Assembly: GCA_001872285.1 (NCBI GenBank)
Contig: MNXU01000064.1
Location: forward strand, 1 to 64,000
Direction of reading: 5' to 3'
Length of the DNA: 64,000 bases
Source of the DNA: Betaproteobacteria bacterium CG2_30_68_42
Lineage (GTDB): Bacteria; Pseudomonadota; Gammaproteobacteria; Burkholderiales; Rhodocyclaceae
Within the stretch, counting starts at the first letter, position 1. Each line of letters starts with the position of its first letter. The notes under the pieces are model-generated. The model did no database searches. It was not told the origin of the DNA and was given only the letters and a program-made list of their open reading frames with translations. Shown piece after piece: positions 9,833 through 18,369 of the stretch. The translations under genes were made by a program, and so were the position numbers.

Positions 9833-10976
9833 ACACGCGGCGGCGCCGCTTGGCGGACGCCTACTCACGCCGGTCACGGTGCTGCTGGGCGCGCTCGCTG
9901 CGGTGGCCGGGATCATCCTGCTGTTCCGCTTCTTCCACGGCCTGGGGGCGGTCACCAACCTGAGCGACGGCTATCCGTGGGGGATCTGGATCGCCTATGA
10001 CGTCGTCGTCGGTTCGGCGCTCGCCTGCGGCGGCTACGCGATCGCGCTGCTCGTCTACATCTTCAACCGCGGCGAGTACCACCCGCTGGTGCGGCCGGCG
10101 CTGTTGGCGAGCCTGTTCGGCTACACGCTGGCGGGTGCCTCGGTGATCTTCGACCTCGGCCGCTGGTGGAACGTCTGGCACATCTTCTGGCCCGGCTACG
10201 CGCAGCCGAACTCGGTGATGTTCGAGGTCGCGGTGTGCATCACCGCCTACATCTTCGTGATGTGGATCGAGTTCTCGCCGGTCTTCCTGGAGAAGCTCGG
10301 GATGAAGGACGCCCGGCGCAAGCTCTCGAAGGTGCTGTTCTTCTTCATCGCGCTGGGCGTCGTGCTGCCCTCGATGCACCAGTCCTCGCTCGGCTCGCTG
10401 CTGGTGATCTTCGGGCGCCAGATCCATCCGCTGTGGCAGGCGGGCTGGCTGCTGCCGCTGCTGTATCTGATGACGGCGGTGTTGCTGGGATTCGCCGTGG
10501 TGATCTTCGAGGCGGCGGCGGCCTCGACCGGGTTCCGGCGGTCCACGGAAACCGCCATCCTCGCGCGCCTGTCCGGGCTGATGTTCTGGCTGCTCGCCGC
10601 CTACCTCGTCGTGCGGGTGGCCGATCTCGTGCTGCGCGGCGCGCTCGGCAGCGCATTCGCCTTCAGCCTCGAGGCGGTCATGTTCTGGCTGGAGATGATC
10701 GCGTTCGCGCTGCCGCTCCTGCTGCTCGGCTCGAGAGCCGCGCGGGCACGGCCCTCGCGGCTGTTCGTTTCGGCGGTCCTGCTGATGGCGGGCGGCTTCC
10801 TGCTGAGGATCAACGGATTTCTGGTCGGTTACCAGACCGGGGATGGCTGGCATTACTTCCCGGCCCTGCCGGAGCTGCTGGTCACGATCGGACTGATCGC
10901 GTTCGAGGTGCTGGCCTACATCGTGTTCGTCCGCCGCCTGCCGGTGCTGCCGCGCGCAGCCGCGGCCGCGAGATAA
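9825..10976 (+). CDS. hybB: Hydrogenase-2 integral membrane subunit HybB (NrfD/PsrC family)
   Basis: A 383-residue membrane protein with about ten hydrophobic segments, which hands electrons from HybA to quinone without haem. Family landmarks are LSDGYPWGIWIAYDVVVG, the charged FDLGRWWNVWHIFWPGYAQPNSVMFEVA loop and the HQSSLGSLL segment. AGGAGG stands just upstream of the ATG inside the end of hybA. In E. coli this Hyb arrangement conserves energy, which could also apply here. Confidence 0.94.
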   Translation: MAEHAAAPLGGRLLTPVTVLLGALAAVAGIILLFRFFHGLGAVTNLSDGYPWGIWIAYDVVVGSALACGGYAIALLVYIFNRGEYHPLVRPALLASLFGYTLAGASVIFDLGRWWNVWHIFWPGYAQPNSVMFEVAVCITAYIFVMWIEFSPVFLEKLGMKDARRKLSKVLFFFIALGVVLPSMHQSSLGSLLVIFGRQIHPLWQAGWLLPLLYLMTAVLLGFAVVIFEAAAASTGFRRSTETAILARLSGLMFWLLAAYLVVRVADLVLRGALGSAFAFSLEAVMFWLEMIAFALPLLLLGSRAARARPSRLFVSAVLLMAGGFLLRINGFLVGYQTGDGWHYFPALPELLVTIGLIAFEVLAYIVFVRRLPVLPRAAAAAR

Positions 10977-10994
10977 CCCACCGAGGAGAGAGGC

Positions 10995-12704
10995 ATGTCC
11001 AAGAGAATCACCATCGATCCGATCACCCGCATCGAGGGCCATCTGCGCATCGACTGCGAGGTCGAGGGCGGCAGGGTCGCGAAGGCCTGGTCCTCGGGCC
11101 AGATGTGGCGCGGCGTGGAGTTGATCCTGCTCGGGCGCGACCCGCGCGACGCCTGGGCCATCACCCAGCGCATCTGCGGCGTGTGCACCACCGTGCATGC
11201 GATCGCCTCGGTGCGCGCGGTGGAGAATGCGCTGAAGATGGAGGTGCCGCTCAACGCCCAGTACGTCCGCAACCTCATCATCCTGGCGCACGCGGTGCAT
11301 GACCACATCGTGCACTTCTACCACCTGTCCGCGCTCGACTGGGTGGACGTCGTCTCCGCGCTCAAGGCCGATCCGGACGCCACCGCCAGGCTCGCCGAGA
11401 GCCTGTCGTCGTGGAAGCTCAACGGCGCGCACGAGATGCGCGCGGTGAAGGAGCGGCTGAAGAATTTCGTCGATGGCGGGCAGCTCGGCGTGTTCGCGAA
11501 CGGCTACTGGGGCCATCCGGCGATGAAGCTGCCGCCGGAGGTCAACCTGCTGGCCGTGGCGCACTATCTCCAGGCCCTCGACGTGCAGAGGAAGGCCAAC
11601 AAGATCGTCTCCATCCTCGGCTCCAAGACCCCGCATATCCAGAACGTCGCGGTGGGCGGCGTCTCCAACGCGCTCGCTACCGATTCGCAATCGGTGCTCG
11701 GCGTCGAGCGCCTGCTCGCCATCCGGGGCTGGATCGACGAGCTGGGCGACTTCGTGAAGAACGTCTATCTCATCGACGTCGCCGCGGTCGGTGCCTTCTA
11801 TGCCGACTGGACGAAGTACGGCGCGGGCGTGACCAACTACCTGTGCGTGCCCGACATCCCGATGGACACGAAGGGCACCACGTTCGCGCTTCCCGGCGGC
11901 TACGTCCCCGACAAGAATCTGTCCGCGTTCAAGCCGATCCGGACCTTCGACGACGCGTTCTGGGCGAAGGGCGTGGAGGAGTCGGTGAAGCATTCCTGGT
12001 ACGACTACGCCGGCAAGGCCGGTGCGCTGCACCCGTACAAGGGCGAGACGAAGCCGAACTACACCGACTTCAAGGACGATGCCAAATACTCCTGGCTCAA
12101 GTCGCCCACCTTCTACGGCAAGCCGGCCCAGGTGGGGCCGCTCGCGCGGGTGCTGTGCATGCTCGCCGCAGGGCACGAGCCGACGAAGAAATATGCCACC
12201 GCCACGCTCGATACCGTCTCGGCGCTGGCGAAGACCACGGTCGGGCTGGATGCCATGCACTCGACCATCGGCCGCCACGCCGCGCGCGCCATCTCCTGCG
12301 CGGTGCAGGTCGACATGCTCGCGGATCAGTGGAAGGCGCTGGTGGACAACGTCGCCCGGGGCGACGTGAAGACCTTCAACAAGCCGGTCTTCCCCAAGGG
12401 CGAGATCATGGGGGTGGGCTATCACGAGGCGCCGCGCGGGGTGCTCTCGCACTGGGTGGTGATCGAGGACGGGAAAATCCGCAACTACCAGTGCGTCGTG
12501 CCCTCGACCTGGAACGCCTGCCCGAGAAACGAGAAGGACGAGCCCGGTCCCTACGAGGCCTCGATCGCAGGCAACCCGGTCGCCGATCCCGAGCGCCCGC
12601 TCGAGGTGCTGCGCACGGTGCACTCGTTCGACCCGTGCATCGCCTGCGCCATCCACGTGACCGACGCCGAGCGCGGCGGCGCGATCTCGATCCGGGCGCA
12701 GTGA
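10995..12704 (+). CDS. hybC: Uptake [NiFe]-hydrogenase large subunit HybC
   Basis: Catalytic subunit (569 residues) carrying the NiFe(CN)2CO site, which oxidises H2. The two nickel-binding motifs are complete: RICGVCTTVHA with C61 and C64, and DPCIACAIH near the C-terminus. Fifteen residues follow that His (VTDAERGGAISIRAQ) and form the extension removed by HybD after nickel insertion, the same tail length as in E. coli HybC. It has no signal of its own and should be exported with HybO. GAGGAGAG precedes the ATG. Eleven bases separate it from hybD. Confidence 0.96.
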   Translation: MSKRITIDPITRIEGHLRIDCEVEGGRVAKAWSSGQMWRGVELILLGRDPRDAWAITQRICGVCTTVHAIASVRAVENALKMEVPLNAQYVRNLIILAHAVHDHIVHFYHLSALDWVDVVSALKADPDATARLAESLSSWKLNGAHEMRAVKERLKNFVDGGQLGVFANGYWGHPAMKLPPEVNLLAVAHYLQALDVQRKANKIVSILGSKTPHIQNVAVGGVSNALATDSQSVLGVERLLAIRGWIDELGDFVKNVYLIDVAAVGAFYADWTKYGAGVTNYLCVPDIPMDTKGTTFALPGGYVPDKNLSAFKPIRTFDDAFWAKGVEESVKHSWYDYAGKAGALHPYKGETKPNYTDFKDDAKYSWLKSPTFYGKPAQVGPLARVLCMLAAGHEPTKKYATATLDTVSALAKTTVGLDAMHSTIGRHAARAISCAVQVDMLADQWKALVDNVARGDVKTFNKPVFPKGEIMGVGYHEAPRGVLSHWVVIEDGKIRNYQCVVPSTWNACPRNEKDEPGPYEASIAGNPVADPERPLEVLRTVHSFDPCIACAIHVTDAERGGAISIRAQ

Positions 12705-12715
12705 CGGTTCGCGCC

Positions 12716-13201
12716 ATGCGCACTGTCGTCCTCGGCATCGGCAACACCATCCTGAGCGACGACGGACTCGGCGTGCATGCCGCCGAGGCGCTGCGCGAAG
12801 CCTACGAACTGCCGGAGAGCATTGAAGTCATCGACGGTGGCACCGCCGGCATGGAACTGCTCGGTCCGCTTTCCGGCGTCGACCTGCTGCTGGTGCTCGA
12901 TGCCGTCAAGGCGAAGCGCGCGCCCGGCACGGTGATCTGCCTCACCGGCAAGGAAGTGCCGGTTTTCTTCCGGGCCAAGCTCTCGCCCCATCAGGTGAGC
13001 CTGTGCGACGTACTGGCGAGCCTCGAATTCGCAGGCGACCCGCCGCGGGAGCTGGTGCTGGTCGGCATGGAGCCGGCCAGTTTCGAACTCGGCACCGAAC
13101 TCACTCCGGCGGTCGCCGCGAACCTACCGGCGCTGGTGTGTGCGGCGGTGCAGGAACTCGCCGCGCGGGGCATCGCTGCGCGCCCGCGCGAGGCGGCCTG
13201 A
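12716..13201 (+). CDS. hybD: Hydrogenase maturation endopeptidase HybD
   Basis: Nickel-dependent endopeptidase (161 residues) that trims the HybC C-terminus. The N-terminal GIGNTILSDDGLGVHA contains the conserved nickel-sensing Asp, VIDGGTAGMELL is the second motif, and SPHQVSLCDVLA supplies the conserved His. The ATG at 12716 is preferred because MRTVVLGIGNT is the usual family start; an in-frame GTG at 12701 overlapping hybC is possible. Its substrate should be the adjacent HybC. Confidence 0.93.
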   Translation: MRTVVLGIGNTILSDDGLGVHAAEALREAYELPESIEVIDGGTAGMELLGPLSGVDLLLVLDAVKAKRAPGTVICLTGKEVPVFFRAKLSPHQVSLCDVLASLEFAGDPPRELVLVGMEPASFELGTELTPAVAANLPALVCAAVQELAARGIAARPREAA

Positions 13202-13202
13202 G

Positions 13203-13448
13203 ATGTGTCTGGCGATTCCTTCGCGGGTCGTCTCGCTCGAGGGCTGCACGGCGGTGGTGGAGGCGCGGGGATCACGCCGGGAAGTGAGCCTGCTGCTGCT
13301 CACCGATGAGGTCGCGGTGGGCGACTACCTGCTGGTGCGCGCAGGTGGTCTCGCCTGGGAACGGCTCGACGAGGACAGCGCGCGCGAGAGCTTGCGCCTG
13401 CTGGAGGGCGTGCTGGCGCAGGATGCGAGCGACGTGAGGGTGTGGTGA
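13203..13448 (+). CDS. hypC: Hydrogenase assembly chaperone HypC/HybG
   Basis: An 81-residue HypC-family chaperone starting MCLAIPSRVV, whose Cys2 is essential for carrying the Fe(CN)2CO group with HypD and for binding the large subunit. It begins one base after the hybD stop. By position and neighbours it corresponds to HybG, the hydrogenase-2-specific paralogue. No hypA, hypB, hypD, hypE or hypF gene is in the window, so the remaining maturation genes must lie elsewhere. Confidence 0.92.
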   Translation: MCLAIPSRVVSLEGCTAVVEARGSRREVSLLLLTDEVAVGDYLLVRAGGLAWERLDEDSARESLRLLEGVLAQDASDVRVW

Positions 13449-13972
13449 GCGCGGCTGTTCGCGTCCACGAATCGGATCCGTCGGCGCTCCTCGATGCCGC
13501 GTTCCGCCGCATCGCGCTGGAAGGCATGGCCGGAGTGCCGGTCGCGAATCCGGCGTTGCGGGTCGAGGCCGTCGGCTTCGCGCGCCGGCAGGGGCACTGG
13601 CTCGGCGTGCTGATCACGCCCTGGTGCATGAACCTCGTGCTGGTGCCGGGTGCGGCCGCGGGCTGGCAGTGCGCGGCGCCCGGCCGGCGGGCGTTCCACC
13701 GCTTTCCCGCGGGACATCTCGCCTTCCTCGGCGCGGACGAACCCGAGGTCGGCGAATTTCGGACCTGCGCGCTGTTCTCGACGATGTCGGCGTTCGCGAA
13801 TCAGGTGGAGGCGCGGATGGCGGCAGTCGCGACGCTCGACGCGTTGCGGCACCCGCCGGAAGCCGCCGATCCTGTACCGCCGAACGAGGCGTTCGGCGAG
13901 CCCGAACGGGCCGATCGCGCGCGGCCGATGAGCAAGCGCAAGTTCCTGGAGCGGGTACTGGGGCGCGGCTGA
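13445..13972 (+). CDS. hybE: [NiFe]-hydrogenase assembly chaperone HybE/HupJ family
   Basis: A protein of 175 residues with a GTG start overlapping the hypC stop (GTGA). HybE-family features are the VAVANPALRVEAVGF-like segment (PVANPALRVEAVGFAR), the central LITPWCMNLVLVPG motif, FPAGHLAFLG and the SKRKFLERVLGRG end. HybE proteins bind the hydrogenase-2 precursor and coordinate Tat export with subunit assembly. A second in-frame GTG at 13442 is equally possible. It is the last gene of the hydrogenase operon and faces padI across 70 bp. Confidence 0.88.
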   Translation: MSAAVRVHESDPSALLDAAFRRIALEGMAGVPVANPALRVEAVGFARRQGHWLGVLITPWCMNLVLVPGAAAGWQCAAPGRRAFHRFPAGHLAFLGADEPEVGEFRTCALFSTMSAFANQVEARMAAVATLDALRHPPEAADPVPPNEAFGEPERADRARPMSKRKFLERVLGRG

Positions 13973-14042
13973 CACGCATCGGGCCGCCCGGCGGGTGCCA
14001 GGCCGGGAGTGAGCGGCGCCGCGTTCCCGCCCGGCGCGCGGC

Positions 14043-15401
14043 TCAGGTGAGGGCGGTGCGCGCGGGCAGGGGGCTCGCCGCCGGTCTCGCGCACAGGTTG
14101 CGGATCAGCTCCACGTTCTCGTCGATGTGGCGCCGGATGTGCGCGATCTGGTCCGCGTCCAGATGGCGATACTTGCCCTGCGCCTCGAGGTACTCCTCGA
14201 TCGGCCGCGGGTCGTCCGCCGGCCGGGTGAGGTGCAGACCCTCCTCCGGCGTGTATTCCCAGAGCATGACGAAGTTGGACTCCACCGCCTTGCGCGCGAC
14301 CTCGATGTTCTTCTGCGCCGGGAAGCGCCAGCCGGTGGTGCACGGGGAATACACGTGCAGGTAGGAGAAGCCGCGGTGCGTGGCCTCGATCGCCCGCTCG
14401 AGCTTGGCGTAGTAGTCCTCCATGAACGCGGTCGAGGCGGTGGCGACATACGCGCAGCGGTGCGCGACCATGATGAGCGGAAGGTTCTTGGCGTCCTGGC
14501 GCTTGCCGTGCGCCTCGCGCCCGACCGGCGTGGTGCTGGTCCAGGCTCCGTAGGGCGTGCAGCCCGAGCGCTGCATGCCGGTGTTCATGTAGCCTTCGTT
14601 GTCGATGACGACGAACAGGATCTGCTCGCCGCGCTCGGCCGCGCCCGAGAGCGACTGGAAGCCCACGTCGGCCGCGCCGCCGTCTCCGGCCAGCGCGAGC
14701 GCGACGATGTCGCGCCCCTGGCGCTGGTAGTGCCGCTTGATGCCGGTGAGCATCGAGGCGGTGTTGGTGAGCAGCGGATGGAACACCGGAACCTTCGAGC
14801 CGGTCAGGCCGTTGTAGCCGACCGAGCCCATCCCCGGCACGCAGCCCGGCGGGGTGGCCAGCACGACTTCCGGGCCGACCCGGCGCAGCGTGTGGCGCAT
14901 CAGCAGTTCGGTGTTGCAGCCCTGGCAGCCGGCGAGCCCCGGCACGAACAGGTCCTCGAGATCGCCGAATTCGTTGTAGATGCGCGAGGTGGTGAGATAC
15001 TTGAGCGCGCCCTCGCCGCAGGCCTTCACGCAGGCGGGATCCCCGCCGCAGGTGTCGCACTTGATGACGTGACGGGCCGATTCGTCCCAGACGATGCCGC
15101 CGTAGGTGCAGCCCACCGTGCACAGCAGGCAGCCCACGCAGGTCTCCGCATTCCAGTCGATCACTCCGCTCTCGGCGTTCTTGGCGAGCGCGGCCGCGGG
15201 GCACTCCTGCACGCACCTCGGATCGCCGCACTGCCGGCACATCGCCAGCTCCCAGGTGTCGGGCGCCTCGCCGGCGACGATGCGGATGCGCGAGTGCGCG
15301 AGGTCGCCGTCTTCCGACTTTGCCTGCACGCAGGCGTCCATGCATTCGCCGCAGCCGGTGCAGCGCCCGGCGTCGAATGCGATCGTGTTGTATCCGGACA
15401 T
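14043..15401 (-). CDS. padI: Phenylglyoxylate dehydrogenase beta subunit PadI (TPP-binding, ferredoxin N-terminus)
   Basis: Subunit of the CoA-acylating, NAD-reducing phenylglyoxylate dehydrogenase, which makes benzoyl-CoA and CO2. The N-terminal 150 residues hold ferredoxin-like clusters (CTGCGECMDACVQAK, CRQCGDPRCVQECP, CVGCLLCTVGC, CDTCGGDPACVKAC). The C-terminal part is the thiamine pyrophosphate domain, with the GDGGAADVGFQSL to NEGYMNTGMQRSG cofactor motif. The fusion of both domains is the PadI form known from Aromatoleum evansii. Total 452 residues. It is the last gene of the pad operon, ten bases after padH. Confidence 0.88.
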   Translation of the reverse strand: MSGYNTIAFDAGRCTGCGECMDACVQAKSEDGDLAHSRIRIVAGEAPDTWELAMCRQCGDPRCVQECPAAALAKNAESGVIDWNAETCVGCLLCTVGCTYGGIVWDESARHVIKCDTCGGDPACVKACGEGALKYLTTSRIYNEFGDLEDLFVPGLAGCQGCNTELLMRHTLRRVGPEVVLATPPGCVPGMGSVGYNGLTGSKVPVFHPLLTNTASMLTGIKRHYQRQGRDIVALALAGDGGAADVGFQSLSGAAERGEQILFVVIDNEGYMNTGMQRSGCTPYGAWTSTTPVGREAHGKRQDAKNLPLIMVAHRCAYVATASTAFMEDYYAKLERAIEATHRGFSYLHVYSPCTTGWRFPAQKNIEVARKAVESNFVMLWEYTPEEGLHLTRPADDPRPIEEYLEAQGKYRHLDADQIAHIRRHIDENVELIRNLCARPAASPLPARTALT

Positions 15402-15411
15402 GAATCGGCTC

Positions 15412-16659
15412 CTAACGCCAGCGCTTCGACATCAGCGCGCGCGCGGTCGTCTGCGGGTCGTCGAGGAAGCGCGCCTTCGCCTCGCCCAGTTCGATCCGGC
15501 GCAGGATGAGTTCCCACATGATGCCCGGGTCGAACCCGACGTTGATGCCGAAGATCCCGGCGAGCCGCCCGTCACGCAGCACGATCTTCAGATAGCGCCG
15601 AGCGTCCTGCGCGATGCGCGTGACGACTTCGCAATCCTCGCCCTCTTCCGCGGTGCCCACCGAGAGCGCGCGGTTTCCGAAGAAGGTGTAGGCATTGAGC
15701 CGCACGCCGCCCGGGAACGGACGGATGCCCGGATCCTCGCTCATCGACATGCCGGCGACGCGGCCCTGTTCGACCGCACAGGGCACGATGCCGTTGAGCA
15801 TCTTCGCCTGGGTGCCGAAGCCGCGCGCCTGGGCGACGTCGCCCGCGGCCCAGATGTTCGCGACGTTCGTGTGCATGCAGTCATCGACCAGCACTCCACG
15901 GTCGATCGCCACCCCCGAGCCTTCGAGCAATCCGGTGGCGGGAACCACTCCGGTGCCCACCAGCAGGAGGTCGGCAGGCACGCGCGAGCCGTCGCCGAGC
16001 GTAAGCGCGCAGCCTCCGGCCGCCGCCTCCACGCGCTCGACGCCGCAGCCGGTGCGCACCTCGACGCCGGCTTGCGCGAAGGCGGAGGCGATCAGGCCGG
16101 CGGCCGTGGCGTCGAAATAGGCCGGAAGCACCTGCGGCTCGCGCTCGAGGATCGTCACCGCCGCGCCGGCATGCGCGAGGTTCTCGGCGGCATGCATTCC
16201 GATCAGTCCGGCGCCGAGCACGACGGCCCGCTTCGTGCACGGGAGCGCTTCGCGCAGCGCAGCCGCATCGTCCATTGTCCTGAGCACGTGGTAGCGCACG
16301 TCCGCCAGCCCCGGGATCGCGGGGCGCGCGGGCGTGGCGCCGCTCGCCACCAGCAGCTTGCGATACCCGATCGCCCCGCCGCCGGCGAGGCGGGCGAGGC
16401 CGTTCGCGGCATCGATGCGTGCGACTTCGCACCCGCGCAGATAGTTCGCCCGGCGCGCGGCGAACCAGGCCTCGTCGCGCAGGAACGCGGCTTTCGACCG
16501 GCCGGAGACGACGTAGGGCAGCAGGGTGGGCGAATAGGGCAGGGCGTCGTCCCTGCACACCAGGGTGATGTCGTTTTCGGCATCTGCCATGCGGATCGCC
16601 TCCAGCGCCGAAAGCGCTGCGTGGCTCGCGCCGACGATGAGATAGTGGGTCTGCCTCAT
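15412..16659 (-). CDS. padH: Phenylglyoxylate dehydrogenase epsilon subunit PadH (FAD/NAD oxidoreductase)
   Basis: A flavoprotein of 415 residues that transfers electrons from the iron-sulfur subunits to NAD. The N-terminal FAD site is degenerate (YLIVGASHAALSALEAIR rather than GxGxxG), the NAD-binding motif is VVLGAGLIGMHAAENLA, and the second FAD segment is IWAAGDVAQA. The C-terminal 100 residues contain a distinct KIVLRDGRLAGIFGINVGFDPGIMW region. It sits between padG and padI with gaps of 14 and 10 bases. It could otherwise be read as a generic pyridine-nucleotide-disulfide oxidoreductase, but the context supports PadH. Confidence 0.87.
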   Translation of the reverse strand: MRQTHYLIVGASHAALSALEAIRMADAENDITLVCRDDALPYSPTLLPYVVSGRSKAAFLRDEAWFAARRANYLRGCEVARIDAANGLARLAGGGAIGYRKLLVASGATPARPAIPGLADVRYHVLRTMDDAAALREALPCTKRAVVLGAGLIGMHAAENLAHAGAAVTILEREPQVLPAYFDATAAGLIASAFAQAGVEVRTGCGVERVEAAAGGCALTLGDGSRVPADLLLVGTGVVPATGLLEGSGVAIDRGVLVDDCMHTNVANIWAAGDVAQARGFGTQAKMLNGIVPCAVEQGRVAGMSMSEDPGIRPFPGGVRLNAYTFFGNRALSVGTAEEGEDCEVVTRIAQDARRYLKIVLRDGRLAGIFGINVGFDPGIMWELILRRIELGEAKARFLDDPQTTARALMSKRWR

Positions 16660-16673
16660 TGCGGTCTCCACGT

Positions 16674-17939
16674 TCAGTCCTTCTCGTTCAGCCAGACGGT
16701 ATCGCCGCCCTGCGCGCTGCCCACCAGCGCGCGGGTGCGCTCGAACACGCGGTGGAAGTGCTCGACCGTGAGGTCCGCGCCGGCCAGTCCGCCGATGAAC
16801 GAGAGCGAGGGGATGCGGCGCTCCAGCCGGTAGAGCGCAGCGAGCGCGTCGCGATACATCGGCCCGCAGCCACCACCGAAATCCACCGAGCGATCGACGA
16901 CGCCGAGCGCCTGCACGCCGGCGAGCGCCTCGGCCACCGCAGCGGTCGGGAACGGCCGGTAGGTCTTGACCTTGACCAGCCCGACGGGGACACCCGCCTC
17001 GCGTGCCTCGTCGACGGCGTCCTTGGCCGCGCCGGTCATCGAACCCAGCGTCATCACCGCAAACTGCGCGTCCTCCATCCGGTAGCGTTCGATGAGCCCG
17101 GCGTGGCGGTGTCCGGTATGGGCTTCCCAGTCGCGGTGCACTTCCTCGATCACGCGCAGCGCGTGGTGCATGCCGGCGCAATGGCTCTTGCGGTAATTGA
17201 CGAACATGCGCGGCCCCGGCCCGCCCGCGCCCCCGGTCAGCGGATCGACCGCCATCGGGCGGTCGGGATCGAGCGCGACATGCCAGTTCACGTCCTTCGG
17301 GCCGAGGAAGGCCGCGACCGATTGCGCCGGCGGCAGCTCGATGCGCGCAGCGCCGTAGGAAAGGTAGTTGCCGTCGTGGCAGACGTTGACGGGCAGCATG
17401 ACGTCATGGTGCTCGGCGATGCGGTAGGCCATGACGACGGTGTCGAGCACTTCCTGCACGCTCTCGCAGTACATCTGGATCCAGCCCGCCTCGCGCACGC
17501 TCATCGCGTCCTGGTGGCCGCCCCACACGCTCTGCGGCGTGAGCGTGTCGCGGGTGACGATCGACATCACCATCGGCAATCGCATGCCGGGTCCGCGCAC
17601 ATAGGGCTCGAACATGAACGCGAGTCCCGGCCCGCAGGTTGCGGTGTAGGTGCGGGCGCCGGCGAGCGCCGCGCCCTGAAGGACGGAGAGCACCGAGTGC
17701 TCGCCCTCGACATCGACGAGCTGGGCGTCGATCTTGCCCTCGGCGATGAACTTCGCGAGGTATTCCACCAGCGAGGACTGGGGGGTGATCGGATAGACCG
17801 CGACCATGTCGACACCCGCCAGCGCCACGCCCCAGGCCGCGGCCTGGTTTCCGTCGCAGACCATGATCTTCGGCTTCGACTGCGCGTCGCGCGGCTCGGC
17901 GGACCGATCGAGGCTCGCGCTTGCCGGTGTCGCGTTCAT
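16674..17939 (-). CDS. padG: Phenylglyoxylate dehydrogenase alpha subunit PadG
   Basis: Pyruvate:ferredoxin oxidoreductase-type alpha subunit (421 residues). It shows AVYPITPQSSLVEYLAKF, the DVEGEHSVLSVLQGAALAGAR segment, TCGPGLAFMFEPY, and a C-terminal transketolase-like domain with TLGSMTGAAKDAVDEA. Together with PadI it forms the thiamine-dependent catalytic centre for 2-oxoacid oxidation. The start overlaps the stop of a 47-codon reading frame in an ATGA quartet, which suggests translational coupling. Confidence 0.9.
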   Translation of the reverse strand: MNATPASASLDRSAEPRDAQSKPKIMVCDGNQAAAWGVALAGVDMVAVYPITPQSSLVEYLAKFIAEGKIDAQLVDVEGEHSVLSVLQGAALAGARTYTATCGPGLAFMFEPYVRGPGMRLPMVMSIVTRDTLTPQSVWGGHQDAMSVREAGWIQMYCESVQEVLDTVVMAYRIAEHHDVMLPVNVCHDGNYLSYGAARIELPPAQSVAAFLGPKDVNWHVALDPDRPMAVDPLTGGAGGPGPRMFVNYRKSHCAGMHHALRVIEEVHRDWEAHTGHRHAGLIERYRMEDAQFAVMTLGSMTGAAKDAVDEAREAGVPVGLVKVKTYRPFPTAAVAEALAGVQALGVVDRSVDFGGGCGPMYRDALAALYRLERRIPSLSFIGGLAGADLTVEHFHRVFERTRALVGSAQGGDTVWLNEKD

Positions 17940-18079
17940 GCTGCCCCCAGTCCCCTGCTCATGCCGCCGCCTCCATTTCCCGCATCGAGGATCGACGCGC
18001 GCGCGGTCGGCGGCTTGGCGGCATTCGCGGGCGCTTCGCCCCCGTTCGCTTCGCTCACGGGGCCCCCTGCGCTGCTCAT
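17936..18079 (-). CDS. Possible 47-residue linker ORF between padF and padG
   Basis: An open frame from ATG at 18079 to TGA at 17936. It overlaps padF upstream and padG downstream by ATGA quartets at both ends. The product is low-complexity, rich in Gly, Ala and Ser (begins MSSAGGPVSEANG, ends GGGGMSRGLGAA), with no domain. A 20-bp direct repeat flanks it (17955-17974 and 18072-18091). It may be only a translated coupling spacer created by local duplication of the padF 3' end. Protein function is doubtful; the coupling geometry is clear. Confidence 0.35.
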   Translation of the reverse strand: MSSAGGPVSEANGGEAPANAAKPPTARASILDAGNGGGGMSRGLGAA

Positions 18080-18369
18080 GCCGCCGCCTCCGGGATCATG
18101 CTGATGGCCCGCTGCGGGCACTCCTGCGCGCAGATGCCGCAGCCCTTGCAGGTGGCATAGCCGATGTCGAACCAGGCCGGTTTCTCGACGATGCACTGCA
18201 CCGGACAGTACAGCCAGCACACCGCGCACTTGACGCACTTCTGCCGGTCGACGACGGGCCGCATGCTGCGCCAGTCCCCGGGGCGCATCGGGTTCGGCAC
18301 GGTCGCGATCGGGCACAGATCGCCGGGGACGCTCCTCGCGTCGAACATCGGTCTGGCCTGCGGCTTCAT
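18076..18369 (-). CDS. padF: Phenylglyoxylate dehydrogenase delta subunit PadF (ferredoxin-like)
   Basis: A 97-residue protein with two [4Fe-4S] motifs, CVKCAVCWLYCPVQC and CKGCGICAQECP, as in delta subunits of 2-oxoacid:ferredoxin oxidoreductases. It passes electrons from the thiamine centre toward PadH. Start and stop overlap the neighbouring frames by four bases each (padE upstream, the 47-codon frame downstream), consistent with tight coupling of subunit synthesis. Confidence 0.9.
   Translation of the reverse strand: MKPQARPMFDARSVPGDLCPIATVPNPMRPGDWRSMRPVVDRQKCVKCAVCWLYCPVQCIVEKPAWFDIGYATCKGCGICAQECPQRAISMIPEAAA

Noticed and set aside
9861-12656. Open frame of 931 codons on the minus strand
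   Set aside because: It mirrors hybB and hybC; composition is typical of a shadow frame.
13973-14042. Bidirectional terminator between hybE and padI
   Set aside because: The gap is GC-rich and can form weak hairpins, but no stem followed by T-run in either direction is convincing.
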